Positions 1 through 7,634 of a stretch of 64,000 nt of DNA are shown piece after piece. Each line of letters begins with the position of its first letter. The first letter of the stretch is position 1. The translations under genes and the position numbers were made by a program. The notes under the pieces were generated by a model. The model was not told the origin of the DNA, did not search any database, and saw only the letters and a list, made by a program, of their open reading frames with translations. Source of the stretch: Spirosoma montaniterrae (GTDB lineage: Bacteria > Bacteroidota > Bacteroidia > Cytophagales > Spirosomataceae); contig NZ_CP014263.1 in the NCBI RefSeq assembly GCF_001988955.1, forward strand, positions 5,243,501 through 5,307,500, in the 5' to 3' direction.

Positions 1-33
1 GTGTTGCCGGATTTCAATAGGCGTGATTTTCAT
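1..33 (-). CDS. Start of a DivIVA-like protein (partial)
   Basis: Eleven codons are visible, reading MKITPIEIRQH on the minus strand from an ATG at 33-31; the rest lies beyond the left edge. From memory, Bacteroidota DivIVA-domain proteins often begin with an almost identical string (MKITPxEIRQ), in the segment that binds membrane or septum in this family. The start follows the WD40 gene on the same strand by 113 nt and has its own -7-like box at 113-106. Identity rests on a very short match. Confidence 0.45.
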   Translation of the reverse strand, partial: MKITPIEIRQH

Positions 34-105
34 CGGTGCGCTTAGCTGATTAATCTGATAAATAGGTATGATTCGGGTCAAGTAACACCCAATCTACGTA
101 TTTTA

Positions 106-113
106 CAAAAATA
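106..113 (-). promoter_or_regulatory. -7 promoter box for the DivIVA-like gene
   Basis: On the minus strand the octamer reads TATTTTTG, a full match to the Bacteroidota -7 element TAnnTTTG, about 73 nt upstream of the ATG at 33. I see no TTG at the usual 17-23 nt upstream, so only half of the promoter is supported. Confidence 0.4.
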
Positions 114-146
114 AGACACAAAAACCACCATTTTCTGTCCAAGCGG

Positions 147-1052
147 TTACGGTAAACTCACCTGCCAAACCGAAACGGTGCGGTCGTCGCTGGCCGAAAG
201 TAGCTGTTGCTGATAAGTAGTCCATAATAATTTATTAATCGATGTGCCATGCCCGGCATGCCGGGCGCGGTCAACTACTTTCAGGAGCCGGAAGGTTTCG
301 GCATCCCAGATTTTCACGGACTTATCCATGCTGGCCGTCGCAAACAACGTGCCATCAGGGTTAAACGCAAGGTGATTTATTGCGAATAAATGCGCCACTA
401 CGTCCTGATGCAGCGCGTACTGTTGTTCAACGTCCCAGATTTTCAGATGGGCATCACGCCCCGCCGACAGCAGAAATCGGAAGTGGGGCGAGTACGCCAG
501 CGTAAATACAGAGTTGGCATGGGCCGGTATGACGTGCTTTAGTTCATAACTTGCCAAATCAAAAATACGAATGCTATTATCGCTATAGCCAACTGCCAAA
601 TCGCGCTCAACGGGATTAATGGCAATGCAACGCGCCGATTGGCCCGATGCTTTCAGATGCTTCCGAACGGCCATTTGTTCGGTATCTATTACCACCACAA
701 CGCCATCGCCTAAAGCAACAAAGGCGTCGTTCTTATAAAATTTAATGTCGAAGATAGCCGCCGATGTTAGCTTAAGTGATCGAACCTCCTGCTTCTGGGC
801 TGTGTCGATCAGGTGTAGTCCTTCGTAATTCTGACCTACCCACAACAGCCCACTGCCGGCATGACGGGCCAATGCATAGACCGACGCGGGCATATTAGCT
901 ACCAACTCGCCCTGATCGGGTCGGTCGAGCCGCCACCGCACCACAAGCCCGTCGCCCCCTGCCGAGAAGAATTCATTGGGGTTGGTTCCGCCCTCAAGTG
1001 TGTACACGCAATCGCGGTGCCCGCCAAAGGTGTCAATTTTTTGTATATGCAT
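147..1052 (-). CDS. WD40 repeat protein
   Basis: The 301-residue product consists almost wholly of WD40 repeats, which fold into a beta-propeller and serve as protein-binding scaffolds. Repeat ends are recognisable as GGDGLVVRW near the N-terminus, then SAGRDAHLKIWD, TASMDKSVKIWD and SASDDRTVSVWQ, with preceding GH or AH dipeptides typical of the family; about seven blades fit the length. No signal peptide is seen, so it is probably cytoplasmic. The frame stays open upstream to 1367, but that extension overlaps the divergent phosphopantetheinyl transferase gene and is not repeat-like. I therefore take the ATG at 1052 (MHIQKIDTF). The partner and process are unknown. The gene lies just upstream of a DivIVA-like gene on the same strand. 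Confidence 0.85.
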   Translation of the reverse strand: MHIQKIDTFGGHRDCVYTLEGGTNPNEFFSAGGDGLVVRWRLDRPDQGELVANMPASVYALARHAGSGLLWVGQNYEGLHLIDTAQKQEVRSLKLTSAAIFDIKFYKNDAFVALGDGVVVVIDTEQMAVRKHLKASGQSARCIAINPVERDLAVGYSDNSIRIFDLASYELKHVIPAHANSVFTLAYSPHFRFLLSAGRDAHLKIWDVEQQYALHQDVVAHLFAINHLAFNPDGTLFATASMDKSVKIWDAETFRLLKVVDRARHAGHGTSINKLLWTTYQQQLLSASDDRTVSVWQVSLP

Positions 1053-1110
1053 CGAAAAGAATAACGAATATTGACTACCAAATGGCGAATAACGAAATTT
1101 CTTAAAAACA

Positions 1111-1737
1111 TTGCCACCTTTCCTACAAATCGCGCCCAACTGCACGGCTTTGCTTAGCCCGATTGTCGATGATGAATTAACGCTTCGCGCCGGGCTGCGG
1201 CTCACTGTACCCGAACTGGCCGAATTGGCCCGCATCAGCCACCCGGCGCAACGCGTAGAGTGGCTGGCCTGTCGGGTAGCCGTTCGACAATTAGCTGAAG
1301 AATACGGTATTACATACGCTGGACTGCACAAAGATGAGTATGGAAAGCCGTACCTTATTGGGGTCAATGCGCATATTTCGCTGTCACATACGGGGGGGTG
1401 GGCTGCTGCGGTGCTGCACCAGTCGCGCCCGGTTGGTATCGACGTAGAGCCGGTGCGCGATCAGTTTACGCGGGTAGTGCCGCGCGTGTTGTCGGCATCA
1501 GAAATTGCCCACGCCAACGGCGACCCAAACCGATTGGCCGTATACTGGTGCGCCAAAGAATGTTTGTATAAACTTTATGGGAAACGCCAGCTTACCTTTC
1601 GCGAACACCTCTACATCGACCCTTTTGCCGACGGTGCCAACCGGCTCACAGGCCACGTGCGCCTACCCGACCACGAAGAAACGTTAGACATTCACTGTTT
1701 CAGAATCGGACCGGGGCTACTAACAGTAGCGTTCTAA
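1111..1737 (+). CDS. 4'-phosphopantetheinyl transferase, Sfp type
   Basis: The enzyme moves 4'-phosphopantetheine from coenzyme A to a serine of acyl- or peptidyl-carrier proteins. The 208-residue length and three family motifs fit the Sfp/AcpT superfamily: SLSHTG at residues 90-95, GIDVEP at 109-114 (Asp111 and Glu113 as magnesium ligands) and WCAKECLYK at 146-154 (Glu150 metal ligand, Lys154). No natural-product synthase is visible here, so it may be the general fatty-acid ACP-activating enzyme. The start is a TTG at 1111; the in-frame stop at 1090-1092 rules out longer versions, but a later start is possible. It is divergent from the WD40 gene with a 58-nt gap. Confidence 0.85.
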   Translation: MPPFLQIAPNCTALLSPIVDDELTLRAGLRLTVPELAELARISHPAQRVEWLACRVAVRQLAEEYGITYAGLHKDEYGKPYLIGVNAHISLSHTGGWAAAVLHQSRPVGIDVEPVRDQFTRVVPRVLSASEIAHANGDPNRLAVYWCAKECLYKLYGKRQLTFREHLYIDPFADGANRLTGHVRLPDHEETLDIHCFRIGPGLLTVAF

Positions 1738-1738
1738 T

Positions 1739-1920
1739 CGTAGAGACGCAAGATGTTGCGTCTCATCACGCGTCAGCTCATCACGCGTCAGCTAAACCAT
1801 CCGGTCAGGAGACGCAAAATCATCATGCGTCAGCCTAAACCATCCGGTTAGGAGACGCAAAATCATCATGCGTCAGCCTAAACCATCCGGTCAGGAGACG
1901 CAATATCTTGCGTCTCTACG
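1739..1920. repeat. Patch of GAGACGCAA hairpins with 43-bp tandem repeat
   Basis: The gap between the convergent phosphopantetheinyl transferase and SirB1-like genes is entirely repetitive. Both ends carry the palindrome GTAGAGACGCAA...TTGCGTCTC (1740-1764 and 1895-1919, the latter in reverse orientation). Between them a 43-bp unit starting AAACCATCCGGT recurs at 1794, 1837 and 1880; each unit contains GAGACGCAA and a nearby ATGCGTC that can pair. A shorter word, CATCACGCGTCAG, is doubled at 1764-1792. Units differ by only one or two bases, so duplication was recent. It could act as a two-way terminator. This is not CRISPR: there are no unique spacers. Confidence 0.85.
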
Positions 1921-1923
1921 TTG

Positions 1924-2799
1924 TTACCGCTGCGTGTAGTCGGACAGCGGCAGGCCATCGCCTTCGTCTTTAACGGCGTTCAGGATGGCTTCAACTTCGC
2001 GGACGCGTTCGGTATCGCCGTTTTTCTCGAACGCCAGCGTTAGATTGCGCAACACCCGCCGTACAATATCGGCGTTGGTGCAGGGTTGGTAGAACGTGTC
2101 TAACCGTTTGAGATTCAACTGATCGATGTATTGATCGATGTCTTTTTTGGTAAAGACCAGCCCCCGGTTGAACACGTTGATGTAAAACTGAACGCCGTTG
2201 CTGTTTTTGTAAGTCAGTACAAACAGGTTGGGCAGGTTAACGCCGTAGATGGGCAGATTCAGCCGTTGGGCAATCAGCATGTACAGCACACACAACGTAA
2301 TCGGATTGCCCCGGCGCGTGTCGAGTACCTGATTGATCATCGAGTTGGCGGGCGAGTGGAAATGCTTGGTATTGGGCGCGAATTTGAGCTTCGAGAAAAA
2401 AGCCGTGTTCATAGCCCGAACCTGCTCGTCGGGGTGCATATCGGGCCGAAAATCGACCCAAACGTCGTAGAACAGTTGTTCCACTTCCTGCCGCAGTTTG
2501 TCGAGCGAGAGGTCGGGGTATTGGTAGGTAGCTATGATCCACAAACCCTCGAGCAGGTCCATCGCTCCCCCGTTTTTCCAGTCGCGGATGCGTTCGAGAA
2601 CCGACTCGTATTGTAAATCGTGGATTAATTCTTCGATGCGTTTTTGTAATGCCGGGTTAAAGCTGCCCTCCCATTCGGTTTCCAGAAGAGGAATCATCGG
2701 CCCGCCAATTTGCCGGATTCGCTGCTCTACATGCTCTACTACTTCACGGTCCTCGTCGTCTAAGAGCGAAATCAGGGCTTTGAGTTCGTTATCGTTCAT
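1924..2799 (-). CDS. SirB1-like transglutaminase-fold protein
   Basis: The product (291 residues from the ATG at 2799) matches the SirB1/transglutaminase-like family. The conserved core is visible: RGNPITLCVLYMLIAQRL, followed by YGVNLPNLFVL. An all-helical N-terminal region rich in Glu/Asp precedes it, and a short tail resembling the TPR-like end of SirB1 proteins follows. Members lack a firmly assigned reaction and several have lost the catalytic triad; here a Cys is present in the core helix, but I cannot say it is active. The frame continues to 2862, yet MNDNELKALI is the natural N-terminus. Convergent with the phosphopantetheinyl transferase gene across the repeat patch. Confidence 0.75.
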   Translation of the reverse strand: MNDNELKALISLLDDEDREVVEHVEQRIRQIGGPMIPLLETEWEGSFNPALQKRIEELIHDLQYESVLERIRDWKNGGAMDLLEGLWIIATYQYPDLSLDKLRQEVEQLFYDVWVDFRPDMHPDEQVRAMNTAFFSKLKFAPNTKHFHSPANSMINQVLDTRRGNPITLCVLYMLIAQRLNLPIYGVNLPNLFVLTYKNSNGVQFYINVFNRGLVFTKKDIDQYIDQLNLKRLDTFYQPCTNADIVRRVLRNLTLAFEKNGDTERVREVEAILNAVKDEGDGLPLSDYTQR

Positions 2800-2868
2800 T
2801 TGATTAGCTGGGCTTAGCAATCTGTGGCCTTCAAATAAAATCTGTTTTCGGAAACCTATCAAATATGC

Positions 2869-2876
2869 TACTTTTG
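2869..2876 (+). promoter_or_regulatory. -7 promoter box of the galE-rfbB-rfbA group
   Basis: TACTTTTG matches TAnnTTTG exactly and lies about 56 nt upstream of the galE start. Upstream at about the right distance (2844-2849) is a T-rich GTTTTC but not a clean TTG. The divergent SirB1-like gene starts at 2799. Confidence 0.45.
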
Positions 2877-2931
2877 TCCGGCTTTTCGGGCCACATGCCT
2901 AAAGTAACAACAATATTTTCATAAAAACGAT

Positions 2932-3981
2932 TTGGCTTCTTCTGGCAATTCTCCCAAAATTCTGGTAACTGGCGGAGCTGGTTTCATTGGCTCCCACACG
3001 GTGGTTGCGCTGGTCGAGGCTGGTTTCGAGCCGGTCATTGTCGATAACTTCGATAACTCCCAAAAATCGGCTCTCGACGGTTTGCGGGCCATACTGGGCC
3101 GCGACGTGATCTGCTACGATGCCGACTGCAACGACGCCCCGACAATGGAAGCCATTTTTCGGGATGAATCGTTTCGGGGCGTTATTCATTTTGCCGCTCA
3201 TAAAGCCGTTGGCGAATCAGTGGCAAAACCGCTCAAGTACTACCGCAATAACCTCGATTCGCTGATGTTGTTGCTCGACCTGATGCCGAAATACAACGTG
3301 CCGAATTTAGTGTTCTCGTCGTCCTGCACCGTATATGGACAGCCGGAACGCCTTCCGGTCACAGAAGAAACGCCCCGGCGTCCGGCACAGTCGCCCTATG
3401 GTAATACCAAAGCCATCAGCGAAGACATTATCCGGGACGTGGTTCAGGCCAATACGCCTATCAAGGCACTGGCGTTGCGGTACTTCAATCCTGTTGGCGC
3501 ACACCCGTCGGCCCTGATTGGCGAGCTGCCGCTGGGGGTTCCGGCCAATCTGGTGCCGTATCTGATGCAAACAGCCGCCGGTATTCGGCAAAACCTGACG
3601 GTTCACGGGAACGATTACAACACGCCCGACGGCACCTGCATCCGCGACTACATTCATGTAATGGACCTGGCCGAAGCACACGTGCAGGCAGTGAATGTTC
3701 TAAGCAAATCCTCCGATGAGCGCAGCTACGACGTGCTGAACATTGGTACGGGGCATGGCGAAACGGTGCTCCACATCATTAAAACGTTTGAGGAAGCAAC
3801 GGGCGTTTCGCTCAGGTACACCATTGGCCCGCGCCGACCGGGCGACGTTGAGCAGGTATATGCCGATGTGACAAAAGCACAGACCGTGCTGGGCTGGACC
3901 GCCCGCCGGAGCCTGGCCGAGTCATTGCGGGATGCCTGGCGTTGGCAGAAAAAATTAAGTTCTAACGTTGTAGAATCATAA
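2932..3981 (+). CDS. galE: UDP-glucose 4-epimerase
   Basis: GalE interconverts UDP-glucose and UDP-galactose with bound NAD in the cytoplasm. The extended short-chain dehydrogenase features are all present in 349 residues: the dinucleotide loop TGGAGFIG at 13-20, the FAAHKAVGES segment, SSSCTVYG at 129-136 and the catalytic YGNTK (Tyr156, Lys160), plus the C-terminal substrate region PRRPGDVEQVYAD typical of GalE. The start is a TTG at 2932, the only start-like codon after the in-frame stop at 2905-2907. It is followed 11 nt later by rfbB, so the three sugar-nucleotide genes probably form one unit. Confidence 0.93.
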   Translation: MASSGNSPKILVTGGAGFIGSHTVVALVEAGFEPVIVDNFDNSQKSALDGLRAILGRDVICYDADCNDAPTMEAIFRDESFRGVIHFAAHKAVGESVAKPLKYYRNNLDSLMLLLDLMPKYNVPNLVFSSSCTVYGQPERLPVTEETPRRPAQSPYGNTKAISEDIIRDVVQANTPIKALALRYFNPVGAHPSALIGELPLGVPANLVPYLMQTAAGIRQNLTVHGNDYNTPDGTCIRDYIHVMDLAEAHVQAVNVLSKSSDERSYDVLNIGTGHGETVLHIIKTFEEATGVSLRYTIGPRRPGDVEQVYADVTKAQTVLGWTARRSLAESLRDAWRWQKKLSSNVVES

Positions 3982-3992
3982 GGTTGTAGACC

Positions 3993-5048
3993 ATGAAAAT
4001 CTTAATCACCGGAGGAGCCGGTTTCATTGGGTCGCACGTGGTGCGGCTGTTTGTGACGAAATATCCTGACTACCAGATTTATAACCTCGATAAACTGACC
4101 TACGCAGGGAATCTGGCAAATCTGACCGATATTGAACATGCGCCGAATTATACGTTCGTCAAGGGCGACATTACCGACGCACAGTTTCTAAACGAACTAT
4201 TTGCTGAAACAACGTTCGACGGGGTGATTCACCTGGCCGCCGAGTCGCACGTTGACCGGTCGATTACCGACCCGATGTCGTTCGTGATGACCAACGTTGT
4301 GGGTACGGTGAACCTGCTGAACACGGCCAAGGATGCCTGGAAAACCACGGGCTACGAAGGGAAGCGATTCTATCACGTTTCGACCGATGAGGTGTACGGT
4401 TCGCTGCACAATGCCGACGAGTTTTTTCTGGAAACCACGCCCTACGACCCGCAGTCGCCGTATTCGGCCTCGAAAGCTGCTTCCGATCATTTCGTGCGGG
4501 CTTACGGCAATACCTACAAACTGCCGGTAGTGCTGAGCAACTGCTCGAACAACTACGGCCCGAACCACTTCCCCGAAAAGCTGATTCCGCTGATGATTCA
4601 CAACATCCAGCAGAACAAGCCGCTACCCGTATATGGCAAGGGCGAAAACGTACGCGACTGGCTCTACGTAGTCGATCATGCCCGCGCTATCGACACGATT
4701 TTTCATAACGGCAGATTAGGCGAAACCTACAACATCGGTGGTTTCAACGAGTGGAAAAACATCGACCTCGTACACCTGCTGTGTAGCATCATGGACCGCA
4801 AGCTTGGTCGGCCCGAAGGCACCTCGGCGCAACTGATCACCTACGTCACCGACCGCGCCGGTCACGACCTGCGTTACGCCATCGACGCCAGCAAGATCAT
4901 GAACGAATTAGGCTGGCAACCGTCGCTTCAGTTTGAAGAAGGTCTCGAAAAAACCGTCGATTGGTTCTTAACCAACCAAGCCTGGTTAGACGACGTGACG
5001 TCGGGCCATTATCAGAAGTATTACGAAGAAATGTACGAAAACCGGTAA
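3993..5048 (+). CDS. rfbB: dTDP-glucose 4,6-dehydratase
   Basis: RfbB/RmlB converts dTDP-glucose to dTDP-4-keto-6-deoxyglucose, the second step toward dTDP-rhamnose and other deoxy sugars of surface polysaccharides. In 351 residues it shows TGGAGFIG at 6-13, the catalytic STDEVYG (Thr131, Asp132, Glu133), YSASK (Tyr157, Lys161) and the NNYGPNHFPEKLIP substrate loop, all diagnostic for RmlB rather than GalE. It lies between galE and rfbA on the same strand. The later pathway genes rfbC and rfbD are not next to it in this window. Confidence 0.95.
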   Translation: MKILITGGAGFIGSHVVRLFVTKYPDYQIYNLDKLTYAGNLANLTDIEHAPNYTFVKGDITDAQFLNELFAETTFDGVIHLAAESHVDRSITDPMSFVMTNVVGTVNLLNTAKDAWKTTGYEGKRFYHVSTDEVYGSLHNADEFFLETTPYDPQSPYSASKAASDHFVRAYGNTYKLPVVLSNCSNNYGPNHFPEKLIPLMIHNIQQNKPLPVYGKGENVRDWLYVVDHARAIDTIFHNGRLGETYNIGGFNEWKNIDLVHLLCSIMDRKLGRPEGTSAQLITYVTDRAGHDLRYAIDASKIMNELGWQPSLQFEEGLEKTVDWFLTNQAWLDDVTSGHYQKYYEEMYENR

Positions 5049-5052
5049 GTCT

Positions 5053-5129
5053 GTTGAATGATTGAGTGGTTAAATGATTGAGTGTAGCTAAAGACCGCAT
5101 TCAATCATTTAACCACTCAATCATTCAAC
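5053..5129. repeat. Long inverted repeat between rfbB and rfbA
   Basis: Arms 5053-5084 and 5098-5129 (32 nt each) are complementary at 31 of 32 positions with a 13-nt loop. Each arm is built from repeated words such as TGATTGAGTG and GGTTAAATGA. The element starts 4 nt after the rfbB stop and ends 13 nt before the rfbA start, so an rfbB-rfbA transcript would carry a very strong hairpin just ahead of the rfbA start. There is no T-tract after it, so it is not a standard terminator. Confidence 0.9.
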
Positions 5130-5142
5130 CACTCAATACACT

Positions 5143-6003
5143 ATGAAAGGTATCATTCTTGCCGGCGGCTCCGGCACGCGGCTCCACCCGCTCACACTGG
5201 CCGTTAGTAAACAGCTTATGCCCGTTTACGACAAACCCATGATTTATTACCCGCTCTCGATTTTGATGCTGGCGGGCATTCGCGAAATTCTTATCATTTC
5301 GACCCCGCATGATCTGCCGCATTTTGAAAAGTTGCTCGGCGATGGCAAGCGGCTGGGATGTGAGTTCACCTACGCCGTTCAGCCCAGCCCCGACGGTCTG
5401 GCGCAGGCGTTTATCATTGGTGAAGAATTTATCGGCGACGATAAAGTGGCATTAGTGCTGGGCGATAATATTTTCTATGGCTCCGGTTTGTCGAAGTTGT
5501 TGCAGGCCAACAACGACCCTGATGGGGGCGTGGTGTATGCTTATCAGGTTCACGATCCCGAACGCTACGGCGTTGTAGAATTCGACAAAGATTTCAACGT
5601 ATTGTCGATTGAAGAAAAGCCCGAAAAGCCCAAATCGCATTATGCTGTGCCGGGGCTGTATTTCTATGACAATGACGTGGTCGACATTGCCAAAAACATC
5701 AAGCCCTCGCCCCGTGGCGAACTGGAAATTACAGACGTAAATCGGGTGTATCTGGAGCGTGGAAAGCTAAAAGTAGGCGTTCTCGACCGGGGTACTGCCT
5801 GGCTCGATACCGGCACATTTGAGTCGCTGATGCAGGCGGGGCAGTTCGTACACGTCATTGAAGAGCGGCAGGGGCTGAAAATTGGTTGCCCCGAAGAAAT
5901 TGCCTACCGAATGAAATTCATCGATGCCGAACAATTGGCCAACATTGCCAAACCTTTGGTGAAAAGCGGCTACGGGCAGTATCTATTAAATCTGCTTAAA
6001 TAA
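5143..6003 (+). CDS. rfbA: Glucose-1-phosphate thymidylyltransferase
   Basis: RfbA/RmlA joins glucose-1-phosphate and dTTP to give dTDP-glucose, the substrate of the upstream RfbB. The 286-residue length is typical. The nucleotide-binding signature [11 protein letters not shown] is at residues 6-16, followed by [24 protein letters not shown] and EEKPEKPKS further on are family hallmarks, as is the WLDTGT segment. It ends the galE-rfbB-rfbA run and is followed by an intrinsic terminator at 6033-6065. A strong dyad separates it from rfbB, which could uncouple its expression from the first two genes. Confidence 0.96.
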   Translation: MKGIILAGGSGTRLHPLTLAVSKQLMPVYDKPMIYYPLSILMLAGIREILIISTPHDLPHFEKLLGDGKRLGCEFTYAVQPSPDGLAQAFIIGEEFIGDDKVALVLGDNIFYGSGLSKLLQANNDPDGGVVYAYQVHDPERYGVVEFDKDFNVLSIEEKPEKPKSHYAVPGLYFYDNDVVDIAKNIKPSPRGELEITDVNRVYLERGKLKVGVLDRGTAWLDTGTFESLMQAGQFVHVIEERQGLKIGCPEEIAYRMKFIDAEQLANIAKPLVKSGYGQYLLNLLK

Positions 6004-6032
6004 TTTCCTACCAACAGGTTTAACACACAACA

Positions 6033-6065
6033 AAAAACGCCGGAGCATTTGTCCCGGCGTTTTTA
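6033..6065 (+). terminator. Intrinsic terminator after rfbA
   Basis: AACGCCGG and CCGGCGTT form a stem around a short loop and are followed by TTTTTATT. It closes the sugar-nucleotide gene group. Confidence 0.85.
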
Positions 6066-6411
6066 TTAACCTAACCTATGAGATGAGAAAGTAAATTGCC
6101 TGAGCAGGAAAGTCGTTGCTGGCGTTAGCAGCCACAGCACAAAGGTAGCAGACTGGTAACGGGTGTAAGAGCGCATAATTCCCGGTTTTTGGTTGCTATT
6201 GAAAACAGGCAAAAGTCCCCACTTTACTACGTAGTTCTACGTATTAGAAGGCTTAATCGTTACCCTAATTAATTGATAATCAACATTTCCCTGCGCGTAT
6301 AGAAAAGTGGTCTTTTGACCTCACACAATAATCGCTATAGCTTTGTCGTGCTTTCCGGTGATATCCATTTCCACAGCCTTAGTTAGAGTTTATTCCTAAA
6401 CCTTTTTTCTT
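6066..6411. other. Non-coding gap with promoter
   Basis: About 345 bp without a credible gene. The sequence is unique, moderately AT-rich toward the right, and includes the short palindrome CTACGTAGTTCTACGTA at 6228-6244. The only clear functional element is the promoter at 6315-6345 for the gene at 6412. I see no RNA gene fold. Confidence 0.5.
6315..6345 (+). promoter_or_regulatory. Bacteroidota-type promoter
   Basis: TTG at 6315-6317 is followed after 20 nt by TAGCTTTG at 6338-6345, a complete match to the TTG-N17-23-TAnnTTTG consensus. It lies about 66 nt upstream of the gene at 6412 and is one of the best promoter matches in the window. Confidence 0.65.
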
Positions 6412-6804
6412 ATGAGTGTATTTAGTAAAGACGCTGGTCGTTTCTTGAATCCACACGAAACCGAGTCATTGACGGGTTGCTATCGCGACCGCAAAGTGGA
6501 AGTTGGCCTCAAAGCCGACGAGTATATTCGTTCCGAATTTTTCGGTCTCAATCAGGTTATGGAACTGCTTGGTCAGGAAGGCTGCGTGGGGCTGCGTGTT
6601 CACCACGCCAAACGCTGGGAAGACGCCGACGGAAACCCTACCGAAACCGGTAAAGGCCAGCTCAAACCCCGCGTTTTGCTGACCGGCGTCTATGCCGACG
6701 GCAAAGACATGCCGATTAAAACCAGCAAAGCCGGTATGAAAGACGACGATGGTAATGGTTCATTAGGTGATGGACACACCTGCCCACCGCATTGCAAAAG
6801 CTGA
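6412..6804 (+). CDS. Small conserved hypothetical protein with CPPHC tail
   Basis: A 130-residue soluble protein without signal peptide or membrane segment. I recall similar short hypotheticals in related Cytophagales beginning with a comparable N-terminus, but no function is known to me. It is hydrophilic, contains VGLRVHHAKRWEDADGNPTETG in the centre and ends in a Gly/Asp-rich stretch followed by CPPHCKS, whose Cys-x3-Cys spacing with a His could bind a metal. It has its own promoter and is followed after 28 nt by a membrane protein and then a two-component pair on the same strand, so a link to that signalling system is possible but unproven. Confidence 0.7.
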   Translation: MSVFSKDAGRFLNPHETESLTGCYRDRKVEVGLKADEYIRSEFFGLNQVMELLGQEGCVGLRVHHAKRWEDADGNPTETGKGQLKPRVLLTGVYADGKDMPIKTSKAGMKDDDGNGSLGDGHTCPPHCKS

Positions 6805-6832
6805 GCGATAACTAACCGTTGTTTTTGATATA

Positions 6833-7510
6833 ATGTTGTATAAACTACTACTCCAGATTGAAAAATATCCCATTGATTTTCTTTCTCATCTGAGTAGTAG
6901 TTTACCTATCATTATTGGATTAATAAGCTATAAGTATTTATTGAAGTCACATAAATTGATTATATTATTTTTTCTTTTCTACTTTCTGAAAGACTCTTTC
7001 GCCCTGTGGTTGTCTTTATTGAAACAAAATAATCTATTTATACAAAATATAGAAGTTATCATTGAAACCTGGATTTTAGCACTCATTTTATATTATGCAT
7101 TTCAATCAATAACCATCCGAATAATAGGTATTCTGGTTGCCCTTGGCTGTGGTATAATTATGATAGGAACATACCAGCAAAATGAAGTATCGTCAGTTGG
7201 GTTAACACTTTTTAGAATATATTCTATCTTTTTCTGCCTGAGTTATTTTAACAAAATCCTAAAAGAGACTCGGGTAAAAAACATTTTACATCACACCTTA
7301 TTTTGGTTTACGGCAGGTCTGTTGATGTATTCTGCTGGCACCTTTTTTATGGCTTTATTTAGTGATTACTGGTACGGAGATGCTAAACAAGTGCCTGATG
7401 AAGTATTTGATAAGTATTGGAATGCCACTCAATTACTATTTACCCTATTTGCTGTTTCATCGGCTTACGGGCTTTGGGTTAGCAAACACGACCGGACAAA
7501 TTTGATATAG
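6833..7510 (+). CDS. Multi-pass membrane protein, possible sensor partner
   Basis: The 225-residue product is strongly hydrophobic, with about six or seven membrane segments (for example LIILFFLFYFL, IRIIGILVALGCGIIMIG and the C-terminal LLFTLFAVSSAYGLWV). No enzyme motif is visible. Base composition is much richer in A and T than the flanking genes, and codon choice shifts with it (many ATA, TTA and AAT codons), suggesting foreign origin or relaxed selection. It lies between the small protein at 6412 and a histidine kinase on the same strand. From memory, similar seven-helix proteins of about 220 residues often precede NarL-type kinases in Cytophagales; a role in signal input is an inference. 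Confidence 0.75.
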   Translation: MLYKLLLQIEKYPIDFLSHLSSSLPIIIGLISYKYLLKSHKLIILFFLFYFLKDSFALWLSLLKQNNLFIQNIEVIIETWILALILYYAFQSITIRIIGILVALGCGIIMIGTYQQNEVSSVGLTLFRIYSIFFCLSYFNKILKETRVKNILHHTLFWFTAGLLMYSAGTFFMALFSDYWYGDAKQVPDEVFDKYWNATQLLFTLFAVSSAYGLWVSKHDRTNLI

Positions 7511-7634
7511 CTTCGTAGTGAGAATACTACTACATCGGTCTAATGCCCACTTAATCAATCCTTTGCAAAGTCAAAATTAATTTGACTTAAATTCGGCAAC
7601 TTTAGCGTCATTAAGGCTATATAGCCACTCAAAA

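Noticed and set aside
1053..1367. Longer start for the WD40 gene
   Set aside because: The extension overlaps the divergent phosphopantetheinyl transferase coding sequence and lacks WD40 character.
1739..1920. Possible CRISPR array in the repeat patch
   Set aside because: The units are contiguous 43-bp tandem copies without unique spacers, and no cas gene is near.
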